A DNA stretch of 64,000 bases from JAEMQF01 sp963791595 (GTDB lineage Bacteria > Pseudomonadota > Gammaproteobacteria > Burkholderiales > Burkholderiaceae_C). The notes below the pieces were generated by a model, which saw nothing but the letters and a program-made list of their open reading frames with translations, did not search any database and was not told the origin of the DNA. Where the stretch lies: positions 1 through 64,000 of the forward strand of contig CAWBTF010000036.1 in assembly GCA_963791595.1 (NCBI GenBank), written 5' to 3'. A program made the translations under genes and the position numbers. Positions 33,197-42,703 of the stretch are shown here, in pieces. Each line of letters starts with the position of its first letter. Position 1 is the first letter of the stretch.

Positions 33197-34354
33197 ATGA
33201 GGTCGACCGTGAATACCGTCACGATCGCGCGCGACGACGCCACCGGCGACACCGTGCCGGCGGCGCTGTTCGACCTGGCGTGGGAGCCGCCGGTGCCCGG
33301 GCGGCGACGCGTGCTGACCAGCTGGAACGACTACGTCGCCGTGGCGAGCCAGGTGGTGGGGCGCTTTCACGGCCAGTACAACCTGTGCCACTTCGACTAT
33401 CACCATCCTGCCCGGCTTCAGCCGGGCACGGTGCGGCGGCTCAAGCGCCCCTACAAGGTGAGCGTGGCCTACGCCGACTGGGGCGCGCCCGACGCGCCGC
33501 TGGTCATCTGTTGCGGCGGCGTCGCAAGTGTCGCGATGCGTTTCAACTACCTCGCCTCGGACCTGAAAGACGACTTCCGCCTGGTGTGCATGGACTGGGT
33601 GGGGCGTGGCCGCTCCGGCTGGCTCGCCGCCGAGGGCGACTATTCGCTCGCCACCTACGCCGAGCAACTGCGCCAGATGATCGAGCACCTGGGCGGCGGG
33701 CCCGCGACCGTGCTCGGCTCGTCGCTGGGCGGCAGCGCGGCGATCGAGGTCGCGGCGCGCCACCCGAAGCTGATCGACCGGTTGATCCTGAACGACATCG
33801 GCCCTCACATCGCGGCGCGGCGCCGTCGCCGGCGCGCCGACACACTGGCGCGCCACTATGTGTTTCGCGAACCCTCCGAGATGCTGCGTCGGGTCGGCGC
33901 GTCGCAGAAGAACGACGGACCGGTGAGCGACGACATCCGCTTCAACCTCACGTTCCACCAGACCCGCTGGTCCGACGAGGAAGGCGGGCGCGTCTACCGC
34001 CACGACGTGCGCGCGCTGCAGGCCTACCGCCGCGACGCGCAGAAGAGCCTGCAGCAATGGGAGCAGTGGAGCCGCGTGCGCTGTCCGATCCTGCTGATCC
34101 ACGGCATGCAGTCCGACGTGCTGTTCGCGCCGACGATGCGGCGCATGGCACGCGGCAAGGACCTGACGCTGATGCACTTGCCCGACACCGGCCACGCGCC
34201 GCTGCTCGCCGATCGTCACCAGATTGCGTTCCTGCGCGACTGGCTGCTCGGCACCGGCTACGCCGAAGGCGAATGGACCGTGCTGCACGGCGCGCCCCGC
34301 GAGCGCCATGCCGGCACGCCGATCAACTTCGCCCCGGGCAGCGCGCTGCGCTGA
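33197..34354 (+). CDS. Alpha/beta-fold hydrolase with N-terminal extension
   Basis: A 385-residue hydrolase. The nucleophile is Ser176 in GSSLGG, the acid is Asp in IHGMQSDVLF, and the catalytic His lies in PDTGHAPLL. About 85 residues precede the fold (ending LKRPYKVSVAYADWG), more than usual, and include a His/Tyr-rich patch (YNLCHFDYHHP). The ATG at 33197 follows GGAGAG. It starts an operon that continues with a histidine phosphatase, a hybrid kinase and a GGDEF/EAL regulator. Its ester, lactone or thioester substrate is not predictable from sequence. Confidence 0.8.
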   Translation: MRSTVNTVTIARDDATGDTVPAALFDLAWEPPVPGRRRVLTSWNDYVAVASQVVGRFHGQYNLCHFDYHHPARLQPGTVRRLKRPYKVSVAYADWGAPDAPLVICCGGVASVAMRFNYLASDLKDDFRLVCMDWVGRGRSGWLAAEGDYSLATYAEQLRQMIEHLGGGPATVLGSSLGGSAAIEVAARHPKLIDRLILNDIGPHIAARRRRRRADTLARHYVFREPSEMLRRVGASQKNDGPVSDDIRFNLTFHQTRWSDEEGGRVYRHDVRALQAYRRDAQKSLQQWEQWSRVRCPILLIHGMQSDVLFAPTMRRMARGKDLTLMHLPDTGHAPLLADRHQIAFLRDWLLGTGYAEGEWTVLHGAPRERHAGTPINFAPGSALR

Positions 34355-34389
34355 GCCCGCGGCGCGACCGCCGAACCGAACCCGCACCG

Positions 34390-34974
34390 ATGACGTCGTT
34401 CCACTTGAACTTCATGCGCCATGGCGCGACCGAGCCCAACCTCGCGGGTTTGCGCTGCGGCGGCGATCTCGACGCGCCGCTCACCGATCTCGGGCGGCGT
34501 CAGGCCGCCGAGGCGGCGCTGCGCATTCGGGAGCTGCGCATCCCTGTGGGCGCAATCGTCACCAGCGGCCTCGCGCGAACCCGCGAGACCGCGCAAATCG
34601 TGAGCCGCTTGCTGCACGGTGTGGAAGTGATCATCGAGCCCGGTTTCGCCGAACGGCGCCTGGGGCAATGGAACCTGAAACCCATCGCCGAGACCCAGGC
34701 GGCGCTCGCCCAGGGCGTCACGCCGCCGGGTGGCGAGTCGAACCAGGAATTCGTCGCGCGCGTTCACGCCGCGCTCGAAGCCTTGCTGCCGCGCCTGGCG
34801 CAGCAGCCGCTGCTGGTGGGCAGCCGCGGCATCGCACGCGTGCTGCGCGAACTGACTCACCAGGGCGAGACGGGCGGCCGGCAAGAAGTCGGCAACGGCC
34901 AACTCGCGCACTTCGACTTGACGGACTTCGCGGCACGCCACGCCAGCGTCTCTTTCGACATGAGCCAGACATGA
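34390..34974 (+). CDS. Histidine phosphatase (phosphoglycerate mutase-like) family protein
   Basis: A 194-residue phosphatase of branch 1: the RHG motif in FMRHGATEPN gives the phosphorylated His, SGLARTRETAQIV the phosphate-binding Arg, and a Glu follows in EPGFAERRLGQWN. The usual second catalytic His near the C-terminus is not obvious: the segment reads LLVGSRGIARVLRE, where GHG or SHG would be expected, so activity may be altered. The stop overlaps the ATG of the hybrid kinase (ATGA), which ties it to signalling, perhaps as a phosphohistidine phosphatase (inference). Confidence 0.8.
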   Translation: MTSFHLNFMRHGATEPNLAGLRCGGDLDAPLTDLGRRQAAEAALRIRELRIPVGAIVTSGLARTRETAQIVSRLLHGVEVIIEPGFAERRLGQWNLKPIAETQAALAQGVTPPGGESNQEFVARVHAALEALLPRLAQQPLLVGSRGIARVLRELTHQGETGGRQEVGNGQLAHFDLTDFAARHASVSFDMSQT

Positions 34975-37900
34975 CCGCCGACCCCGCAGCGGCGCCCGCG
35001 CGCCCAGATCGGCCGAAGCCGGAGCTGGCGGCGTTGCTGACGGTGGCGTTCGCCGCGCTCGGACTGGACTTGGCGAACGCCCTCGCACCCGGCGTGTTGT
35101 TCGGCGTTCCGGCATCGGTGTTCGCGGTTGCGATGCTGCTCTGCCACTTCTGGCTCGCCAGGCCGGCTGCCGGGCCGATCAGCCCGACCGCGGCCGCGCC
35201 GACCCCAGGCGCGGTGAGCGTGCAAGCTCTGGCGAGCGTGACTGCGATGCTCGCGATCGTCGACGCACGCGGCACCTGCACTTACGTGAGCCCGGCACTG
35301 GCGCGCTGGGTGTTTCGCGCTTGCGACGAGATCGAAGGCCGGCCGCTGCTCGACGCCTTCGGTCCGTTGAACGGTGCCAAGTTGGCGGAAAGCCTCGACG
35401 CCGCGCGAGCCACGGGAACGGCGCAGCGCGTGCGATTCTCCGCCTTGCAAGCCGATCAATCGGTACAGTCGCTGCAACTGTTCGTCCTGCCCGAGACCGA
35501 CCCGAACGGTGCGCCGCTCGGGTGCCGGATCTTCGCGGTGGACGTGTCGAGCGAGCAAAGTGTCTTCGACGCGGTGCAGCGCTCGGAGCGGCGCCTGCGC
35601 GTGATGATGGACCAGATACCGGTGACGGTGTCGTACATCGACGCGCAATTCCGCTATCGCTACATCAACCAAGCCCAGGAGCAGTGGCTTGCCAAGAGCC
35701 TGGACGAAGTCGCCGGAAAGCCGGTGCGGGAAGTGGTCGGCGAGAGTGTTTGGGAAAAAATTGAACCGCATCTGATCGAGGCATTGTCGGGAGTGTCGGT
35801 GCCGCTCGAACGCCAGCGCACCGATCGGCAGGGCAATTTGGTTTGGCACTCCGGCCAGCATGTGCCCGACGTGAGCGACGACGGCACCGTGGTCGGCGTC
35901 TACACCGTGTTCTTCGACACGACGCAGCGTGCCCAGGCCGAGCAGGCGCTGCTCGCGCGCGAAAAAGAACTGCAAGCGGCGATCGCTGCGGCCGAGAGCG
36001 CGAACAAGGCCAAATCGGAATTCCTGGCGAACATGAGCCATGAAATCCGCACCCCGATGAATGGTGTGCTCGGTCTGACCGAACTGCTGCTGGAAACCCC
36101 GCTGAACGAGCAGCAGCGATCGTTCCTCGAAACCGTTCGCAGCTCCGGCGAAAGCCTGCTCACGATCATCAACGACGTGCTCGACTTCTCCAAGATCGAA
36201 GCCGGCAAGCTGGAAATGGAGTGGCTCGACTTCGATCTGTACCAATCCGTCGAGGACGTGGTGCAACTGTTCGCGCCGCGGGCTCAAGCGAAGTGCCTAG
36301 AGCTGGTGACGCGGGTCGACGATCGCCTGCCCGCGGCGATGCACGGCGACCCGTTCCGTTTTCGCCAAGTGCTGTCGAACCTGCTCGGCAACGCATTGAA
36401 GTTCACCGAAGCCGGCGAAGTCGTGGTCGAAGTGGCGCTGGCCGACGACCAGCTCCTTCACGTCACTGTGCACGATACCGGGATCGGCATCGCGCCCGAA
36501 GTCTGCGAGCGCCTGTTCGAACCGTTTTCCCAGGCCGACGGATCGACGACGCGCCGCTTCGGCGGCACGGGTCTGGGCCTGGCGATCAGCCGCAACCTCG
36601 TGGAGATGATGGAGGGACGCATCGGCGTGCACAGCGTGCCGGGCAAGGGCTCGAGCTTCTGGTTCAAGCTGCCGCTGCGCGCCGCCACCAGCGTACCGCT
36701 GGTGGCGCATCCGGGCGAACTCGCCGGGCGGCGCGTGCTGGTGGTCGACGACAGCCCGACCAACGCGCACATCGTGCAGCAACACCTGCTGGCCGCCGGC
36801 ATGCGCTGCGAAGCGGTGCACGGCAGCGAGCAAGCGCTGCGCCGCCTGCGCGACGCCGCCGCGAACGACAACGGCTTCGACATCGCCGTGCTCGACATGA
36901 AGATGCCAGGCATGGACGGCCTGCAACTGGCCACAGCGCTGCGTGCCGATCCGGCGCTGCGCGATTTGCCGGTGATGCTGCTGAGCTCGCTGCACTCGAG
37001 CGGCGAAATGGCGCGCGCCCGCAGCGCCGGTATCGACTCCTACCTGTCCAAGCCGGTGCGCCGCCAGGACCTGTATCGAGGGGTGGCGCAACTGCTGGGC
37101 GGGGCGCCGTCGTGCGACCTGCCGATCCCGATGACCGGCACGGCGACGCGCATCCAGGCGCGCGTTCTGATGGCCGAAGACAACGGTGTGAACCAGATCG
37201 TCGCACGCAACATGCTCGAATCGCTGGGCTGCGAGGTGGTGATCATGGGCAACGGGCAGGAGGCCCTGCACGCCGTGCGCCAGGGTGCCTACGACATCGT
37301 GCTGATGGACTGCCAGATGCCGGTGATGGATGGCTACGCCGCCACCGGCGCCATTCGCGCTTGGGAGGCGAGCCAGCCGCAGCGGCGCCACGTGCCCATC
37401 GTCGCGCTGACGGCGAACGCCTTGGTCGGAGATGCCGACGCGTGCCGCGCCGCGGGCATGGACGATCACCTCGCCAAGCCCTATTCGCGCAAGCAACTCG
37501 CGACGACGATGGCGCGTTGGTTGCCGTCGCAACTCGTCGAGCTGTCCGGCAATGACGGCAACACCCAGCCCTCGCGCCTGGCACCGCTGGCCTCCATCAC
37601 GGGCCCGGAAACGCTGGAAGCGAAACCCGGGACCTCGGGCTTCGCCGCGCTCGACCAGAAAGCCCTGGCCAACATCCGCGAAATTGACGCCGACGGCAGC
37701 GCCGGCGTGCTGGCCGAGGTGATCGGCATGTACCTGGACGAATCGGGTCTGCACCTCCAGCGCCTGCGAGACGCGCTGGAACGGCACGACCCGCAGGCGC
37801 TCGACCGGACTGCCCATGCGTTCAAGTCGGCGAGCCAGAACGTCGGCGCGATGCAACTGGGCGAGCTGTGCCGCAGGCTCGAGAGGCAAGGCAGGGCCGG

Positions 37901-38000
37901 GCAGTTGGCTGGAGCGTCCGAACTGGTTCGCGCAATCGAACAGCAGCTCGATCTGGTGCGGCCGCTGCTTCTGGCCGAGATCGAGCAGGTGGGTTCGTGA
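34971..38000 (+). CDS. Hybrid sensor histidine kinase with two receivers and HPt
   Basis: A 1009-residue kinase. Order: N-terminal hydrophobic segment (about 22-62), two PAS-like domains (about 85-190 and 205-320), HisKA with His357 in NMSHEIRTPMNG, HATPase with NLLGNALKFTEAG and GGTGLGLAISRNLVEMM, receiver 1 (Asp near 640 in LDMKMPGMDG), receiver 2 (Asp near 778 in LMDCQMPVMDG), and an HPt domain with His949 in AHAFKSASQNVGA. This is a complete BarA/ArcB-like phosphorelay. It overlaps the phosphatase gene before it and the GGDEF/EAL response regulator after it (GTGA), its probable partner. Confidence 0.93.
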   Translation: MTADPAAAPARPDRPKPELAALLTVAFAALGLDLANALAPGVLFGVPASVFAVAMLLCHFWLARPAAGPISPTAAAPTPGAVSVQALASVTAMLAIVDARGTCTYVSPALARWVFRACDEIEGRPLLDAFGPLNGAKLAESLDAARATGTAQRVRFSALQADQSVQSLQLFVLPETDPNGAPLGCRIFAVDVSSEQSVFDAVQRSERRLRVMMDQIPVTVSYIDAQFRYRYINQAQEQWLAKSLDEVAGKPVREVVGESVWEKIEPHLIEALSGVSVPLERQRTDRQGNLVWHSGQHVPDVSDDGTVVGVYTVFFDTTQRAQAEQALLAREKELQAAIAAAESANKAKSEFLANMSHEIRTPMNGVLGLTELLLETPLNEQQRSFLETVRSSGESLLTIINDVLDFSKIEAGKLEMEWLDFDLYQSVEDVVQLFAPRAQAKCLELVTRVDDRLPAAMHGDPFRFRQVLSNLLGNALKFTEAGEVVVEVALADDQLLHVTVHDTGIGIAPEVCERLFEPFSQADGSTTRRFGGTGLGLAISRNLVEMMEGRIGVHSVPGKGSSFWFKLPLRAATSVPLVAHPGELAGRRVLVVDDSPTNAHIVQQHLLAAGMRCEAVHGSEQALRRLRDAAANDNGFDIAVLDMKMPGMDGLQLATALRADPALRDLPVMLLSSLHSSGEMARARSAGIDSYLSKPVRRQDLYRGVAQLLGGAPSCDLPIPMTGTATRIQARVLMAEDNGVNQIVARNMLESLGCEVVIMGNGQEALHAVRQGAYDIVLMDCQMPVMDGYAATGAIRAWEASQPQRRHVPIVALTANALVGDADACRAAGMDDHLAKPYSRKQLATTMARWLPSQLVELSGNDGNTQPSRLAPLASITGPETLEAKPGTSGFAALDQKALANIREIDADGSAGVLAEVIGMYLDESGLHLQRLRDALERHDPQALDRTAHAFKSASQNVGAMQLGELCRRLERQGRAGQLAGASELVRAIEQQLDLVRPLLLAEIEQVGS

Positions 38001-39766
38001 CGGCACCGGCCCACGTGCTGGTGGTCGACGACGACATGGCGGCGCGCCGCCTGGTGCGCGCCACGCTGCAACGTTCCGGCTTCGAAGTGACCGAGGCGGC
38101 CGATGGCGAGCAGGCTTTGCAGGCCATGCGCGCCGAACTGCCCGCGCTGGTGCTGATGGACGTGAGCATGCCGGTGATGGACGGCTACAGCGCGTGCCTG
38201 GAGCTGCGCAAGCTCCCCGGCGGCGAGATGGTTCCGGTGGTGATGATGACCGGGCACGACGACGTGGAGTCGATCGCCCGCGCGTTCGAAGTCGGCGCGA
38301 GCGACTTCCTGACCAAGCCGATCCAATGGGCGCTGCTGCCGCACCGGGTGCGCTACATGCTGCGCGCCAGCGCCGCGTTCAGGGAAATCCTCGACGCGCA
38401 GGCGCAGATCCAGCACCTGGCGTACTACGACGCCTTGACGGGCCTGCCGAACCGGCGCCTGTTCATGGAACAGCTGCACAAGGCGATCGGCCACGCGCAG
38501 CGCAGCAGCGAGCAATTGGCTGTGCTGTTCATCGACCTGGATCAGTTCAAGCGCATCAACGACACACTCGGCCACAGCGCCGGCGACGAGTTGCTGCGCA
38601 GTGTCGGCGCGCGCCTCGCACAGTCGATGCGGCCGCTCGATTCGATCGGCCGCGGCGGCCATGATCCGCGCACGAACAGCATTGCACGACTCGGCGGCGA
38701 CGAGTTCATCGTGATGCTCACGCAGTTGCACGGCCCCAGCGACGCAGCGAGCGCCGCGCGGCGCCTGGCCGACGCGCTGGCCGAGCCGGTGACGATCCAG
38801 CACACCGAGCTGTACATTGGCGCCAGCATCGGCGTGGCGATGTACCCGTTCGACGGCGCCGACGTCGACACGCTGCTGAAGAACGCCGACACGGCGATGT
38901 ACCGCGCCAAGGAAACCGGGCGCGGCGCCATGCAGTTCTACGACCATTCGATGAACGCACGCGCGCGTGACCGGCTGGCGATGGAGACGATGCTGCGCCG
39001 CGCACTGGAGCGCGGCGAGTTCACGCTGCACTACCAGCCGCGCATCGAGCTGACCAGCGGGCGCATCGCCGGTTCCGAAGCGCTGATCCGCTGGTTGCAC
39101 CCCGAGCGCGGCATGGTCGCTCCCGGCGACTTCATCTCGATCGCCGAGGACATCGGCCTGATCAAGCCGGTCGGCGAATGGGCACTCGAGCAGGCCTGTC
39201 GGCAAAGCGCCGCGTGGCGCGCCGCGGGCCTCGAACCCGGCCCCGTGGCGGTGAACCTCGCGGCGAGCCACTTGCGCGACCCCGGCCTGCCGGCGCTGGT
39301 GGGGCGACTGCTGCGTGAAAACGCGCTGCCGCACGGCAGCCTGGAAATCGAAGTCACCGAATCGATGCTGATGGCCGACCCCGAGTTCAGCATCACCACG
39401 GCGCGCCAGCTCGGGGCTTTGGGCGTGGGCCTGGCGATCGACGACTTCGGCACCGGCTACTCGTCGCTGAGCATGCTCAAGCGCCTGCCGGTGACGGCAT
39501 TGAAGATCGACCAGTCGTTCGTGCGCGACCTGGCGCACGACGCCGACGACGCGGCGATCGTCACGGCGATCATCGCGATGGCGCACACCTTGAAGCTGAA
39601 GGTGGTGGCCGAAGGCGTCGAGACCGAAGCGCAGCGCCGTTTCCTCGCCGACCACGGCTGCGACGAGTTCCAGGGCTACCACTTCAGCGCCGCGATCGAC
39701 GCGGATGCGTTGGCGCGGCTGCTCCAACCCAGCAGCGTGCGGCTCGCCGACGCAGTGAGCGCGTGA
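37997..39766 (+). CDS. Response regulator with GGDEF and EAL domains
   Basis: A 589-residue regulator of cyclic di-GMP. Receiver with VDDDMAARRL, phospho-Asp in LMDVSMPVMDG and Lys in LTKPIQW; then GGDEF with LTGLPNRR and an intact GGDEF signature (ARLGGDEFIVML), preceded by an insertion (GRGGHDPRTNS) where the inhibitory site usually lies; then EAL with SEALIRWLHP, ESMLMADPE, DDFGTGYSSLSMLKRLP and EGVETEAQ, so the phosphodiesterase residues look complete. The GTG start overlaps the hybrid kinase stop. It may make or degrade c-di-GMP depending on phosphorylation. Confidence 0.92.
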   Translation: MTAPAHVLVVDDDMAARRLVRATLQRSGFEVTEAADGEQALQAMRAELPALVLMDVSMPVMDGYSACLELRKLPGGEMVPVVMMTGHDDVESIARAFEVGASDFLTKPIQWALLPHRVRYMLRASAAFREILDAQAQIQHLAYYDALTGLPNRRLFMEQLHKAIGHAQRSSEQLAVLFIDLDQFKRINDTLGHSAGDELLRSVGARLAQSMRPLDSIGRGGHDPRTNSIARLGGDEFIVMLTQLHGPSDAASAARRLADALAEPVTIQHTELYIGASIGVAMYPFDGADVDTLLKNADTAMYRAKETGRGAMQFYDHSMNARARDRLAMETMLRRALERGEFTLHYQPRIELTSGRIAGSEALIRWLHPERGMVAPGDFISIAEDIGLIKPVGEWALEQACRQSAAWRAAGLEPGPVAVNLAASHLRDPGLPALVGRLLRENALPHGSLEIEVTESMLMADPEFSITTARQLGALGVGLAIDDFGTGYSSLSMLKRLPVTALKIDQSFVRDLAHDADDAAIVTAIIAMAHTLKLKVVAEGVETEAQRRFLADHGCDEFQGYHFSAAIDADALARLLQPSSVRLADAVSA

Positions 39767-39792
39767 TCTGAGGCTTTGGGCCCGCTCTTGCT

Positions 39793-39813
39793 CCCTCTCC
39801 CTTTGGGAGAGGG
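39793..39813 (+). terminator. CCCTCTCCC/GGGAGAGGG hairpin repeat after the signalling operon
   Basis: A perfect 9-bp stem with loop TTT, followed by TTGGGGTGAGG. This matches the widespread CCCTCTCCC...GGGAGAGGGTTGGGGTGAGGG intergenic repeat of proteobacteria. It lies 26 bases after the response regulator stop and may serve as a terminator, although no T-run follows. Confidence 0.6.
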
Positions 39814-39939
39814 TTGGGGTGAGGCTGACAAGCGCCACCGGCAATTCCCTGTCGGAATAGCAGTTATCGCGGCGCAGGCCTTCCCAGGAAGCCGCCACTG
39901 CGCGAACATCGCCTCCATCAAACTTTGAAGGAGACGCGT

Positions 39940-41716
39940 GTGGCCCGCATGAAAGCCGTGATGGCAGCCGTTCTGGTGCTGGAAAAAGAAGGCGTGAACC
40001 AGGCCTTCGGCGTTCCCGGCGCCGCGATCAACCCCTTGTACGCCGCGCTGCGCGAGCGCCAGACGATTGCCCATGTGCTGGCGCGCCATGTCGAAGGCGC
40101 GTCGCACATGGCCGAGGGCTATACGCGCGCCAAAGCCGGCAACATCGGCGTGTGCATCGGCACCTCGGGGCCGGCCGGCACCGACATGGTGACGGGCCTG
40201 TACTCGGCGCAGGCCGATTCGATCCCGATCCTGTGCATCACCGGCCAGGCGCCGCGTGCGAGGCTGCACAAGGAAGACTTCCAGGCAGTGGACATCACGT
40301 CGATCGTCAAGCCCGTCACCAAGTGGGCGACCACGGTGCTCGAGCCCGCGCAGGTGCCGCGCGCGTTCCAGCAGGCGTTCCATCTGATGCGCTCCGGACC
40401 GCCCCGGACCGGTGCTGATCGACCTGCCGTTCGACGTGCAGATGGCGGAGATCGAATTCGACATCGAGACCTACGAGCCGCTGCCGGCGTACAAACCGCG
40501 CGCGACGCGCAAGCAGGCGCTCAAGGCGATCGAGATGCTGCAATCCGCGCAGCGCCCGCTGATCGTCGCCGGCGGCGGCATCATCAACGCCGATGCGTCG
40601 GACCTGCTCGTCGAATTTGCCGAGCTGACCGGCGTGCCGGTGATCCCCACGCTGATGGGCTGGGGCACGATTCCCGACGACCACGCGTTGATGGTGGGCA
40701 TGTGCGGCTTGCAGACCTCGCACCGCTACGGCAACGCGACGCTGTTGGCCAGCGACTTCGTGCTGGGCATCGGCAACCGCTGGGCGAACCGGCACACCGG
40801 CACGGTGGAGGTGTACACCAAGGGCCGCAGCTTCGTGCATGTGGACATCGAGCCGACGCAGATCGGCCGCGTCTTCAATCCGGATCTCGGCATCGTCTCC
40901 GACGCAAAGGCCGCGCTCGAAGAGTTCATCGCGGTGGCGCGCGAGCTGAAGGCAGCCGGCCAGTTGCGCGACCGAAGCGCCTGGGTCGAACAATGTCGCG
41001 AGCGCAAGCGCACGATGCTGCGCAAGACCAACTACGAGTCGGTGCCGATGAAGCCGCAGCGCGTCTACCAGTGCATGAACAACAACTTCCCGCGCGACAC
41101 GACGTATGTGACGACGATCGGCTTGTCGCAGATCGCCGGCGCGCAGTTCCTGCATGTGTTCGGCCCGCGCCAGTGGATCAACTGCGGCCAGGCTGGGCCG
41201 CTGGGCTGGACGATTCCGGCCGCCTTGGGCGTGCGCGTCGCGGACCCGAAGCGCACGATCGTCGCGCTGTCGGGTGACTACGACTTCCAGTTCATGATCG
41301 AGGAGCTCGCGGTGGGTGCGCAGTTCAAGCTGCCTTACATCCACATGCTGGTGAACAACGCCTACCTGGGCCTGATTCGCCAGAGCCAGCGCGGCTTCAA
41401 CATGGACTACTGCGTGCAGCTCGGCTTCGAGAACATCAACGCGCCCGGCCTCCAGGGCTACGGCGTCGATCACAAGGCGGTGGTCGAGGGGCTGGGGTGC
41501 AAGTTCGTTCGCGTCTACAAGCAGGAAGAAATCAAGCCGGCGATCCAGCAGGCGAACGAATGGATGGCGGAGTTTCAGGTGCCGGTCGTGATCGAGGTGA
41601 TGCTCGAGCGGGTGACGAACATTTCGATGGGCACCGAGATCGATGCGATCAACGAGTTCGAAGAGCTGGCGCTGAACCCGAACGACGCGCCCACGGCGAT
41701 CGGCCTGCTCGACTGA
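39940..41716 (+). pseudogene. gcl: Glyoxylate carboligase (Gcl), one frameshift as read
   Basis: A thiamine-diphosphate enzyme that joins two glyoxylates to tartronate semialdehyde and CO2. The GTG at 39940 has AAGGAGA five bases upstream and gives MARMKAVMAAVLVLEKEG and FGVPGAAINPLY, where Gcl has Val instead of the usual ThDP Glu. After HLMRSG the frame changes near 40398 and continues RPGPVLIDLPFDVQ to EFEELALNPNDAPTAIGLLD. Removing one C gives exactly 591 residues, the normal family length (E. coli 593), so a single inserted base explains it. It handles glyoxylate from the allantoin pathway with glxR and the glycerate kinase downstream. Confidence 0.9.
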
Positions 41717-41779
41717 ACGGGTGGTTCGCGATTGCCCGACAATCGCGGCCATTTCCCGCAGTCAATCGGAGGCAAGGCA

Positions 41780-42703
41780 ATGACCACTTCACTCAAACTC
41801 GGCTTCATCGGCCTGGGCATCATGGGCGCGCCGATGGCGGGCCACCTCATCAAGGCCGGGCATCAGCTGTTCGTGCGCACGCGCGGCAAGCTGCGCGCCG
41901 AAATCGCCGAGAGCACCGCCACGGTCTGCGCCAGCGCGAGGGAAGTGGCGCAAAAGGCCGACATCGTGTTCCTGATGCTGCCCGACACGCCCGACGTGGA
42001 GGCGGTGCTGTTCGGGGATGACGGCGTGGCTGCCGGGTTGACGGCCAGCAAGAGCGGCCCGCAGGGCCGCGTGGGCAAGACAGTCGTCGACATGAGCTCG
42101 ATCTCGCCGATCGAGACCAAGAAGTTCGCCGCGAAGATCAATGCGCTCGGCTGCGACTACGTCGACGCGCCGGTCTCCGGCGGCGAAGTCGGCGCGAAAG
42201 CGGCGAGCCTGACGATCATGGTCGGCGCCACCGAAGTCGCGTTCGCGCGCGTGAAGCCGCTGTTCGAGCTGATGGGCAAGAACATCACCTTGGTCGGCGG
42301 CAACGGTGACGGCCAGACCTGCAAGGTGGCGAACCAGATCATCGTCGCGCTGAACATCGCCGCGGTGAGCGAAGCGCTGGTGTTCGCCAGCAAAGCCGGT
42401 GCCGACCCCGCCAAGGTGCGCCAGGCGCTGATGGGCGGCTTTGCCGCGAGCCGCATCCTCGAAGTGCACGGCGAGCGCATGATCAAGCGCACCTTCAACC
42501 CGGGATTTCGCATCGGGCTGCACCAGAAGGACCTGAGCCTGGCGCTGGCCGGCGCGCGCGCTCTAGGCGTGGCATTGCCGCAGACCGCCGGTGCCGCGCA
42601 GTTGATGCAAGCGTGCGCCGCGAATGGGATGCAGGACCTTGACCACTCGGCGCTGGTGCGGGCGCTGGAGCTGATGGCGCATCATGAGGTGGCTAAGGGT
42701 TGA
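41780..42703 (+). CDS. glxR: Tartronate semialdehyde reductase (GlxR)
   Basis: A 307-residue beta-hydroxyacid dehydrogenase reducing tartronate semialdehyde to D-glycerate. The Rossmann start is LGFIGLGIMGAPMAGHLIKAGH, the substrate loop is VDAPVSGGEVGAKAASLTIMVG, and the catalytic Lys sits in GQTCKVANQIIVALN. GGAGGC precedes the ATG. It lies 63 bases after gcl with no hyi between, and its TGA overlaps the ATG of the glycerate kinase. Confidence 0.92.
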   Translation: MTTSLKLGFIGLGIMGAPMAGHLIKAGHQLFVRTRGKLRAEIAESTATVCASAREVAQKADIVFLMLPDTPDVEAVLFGDDGVAAGLTASKSGPQGRVGKTVVDMSSISPIETKKFAAKINALGCDYVDAPVSGGEVGAKAASLTIMVGATEVAFARVKPLFELMGKNITLVGGNGDGQTCKVANQIIVALNIAAVSEALVFASKAGADPAKVRQALMGGFAASRILEVHGERMIKRTFNPGFRIGLHQKDLSLALAGARALGVALPQTAGAAQLMQACAANGMQDLDHSALVRALELMAHHEVAKG

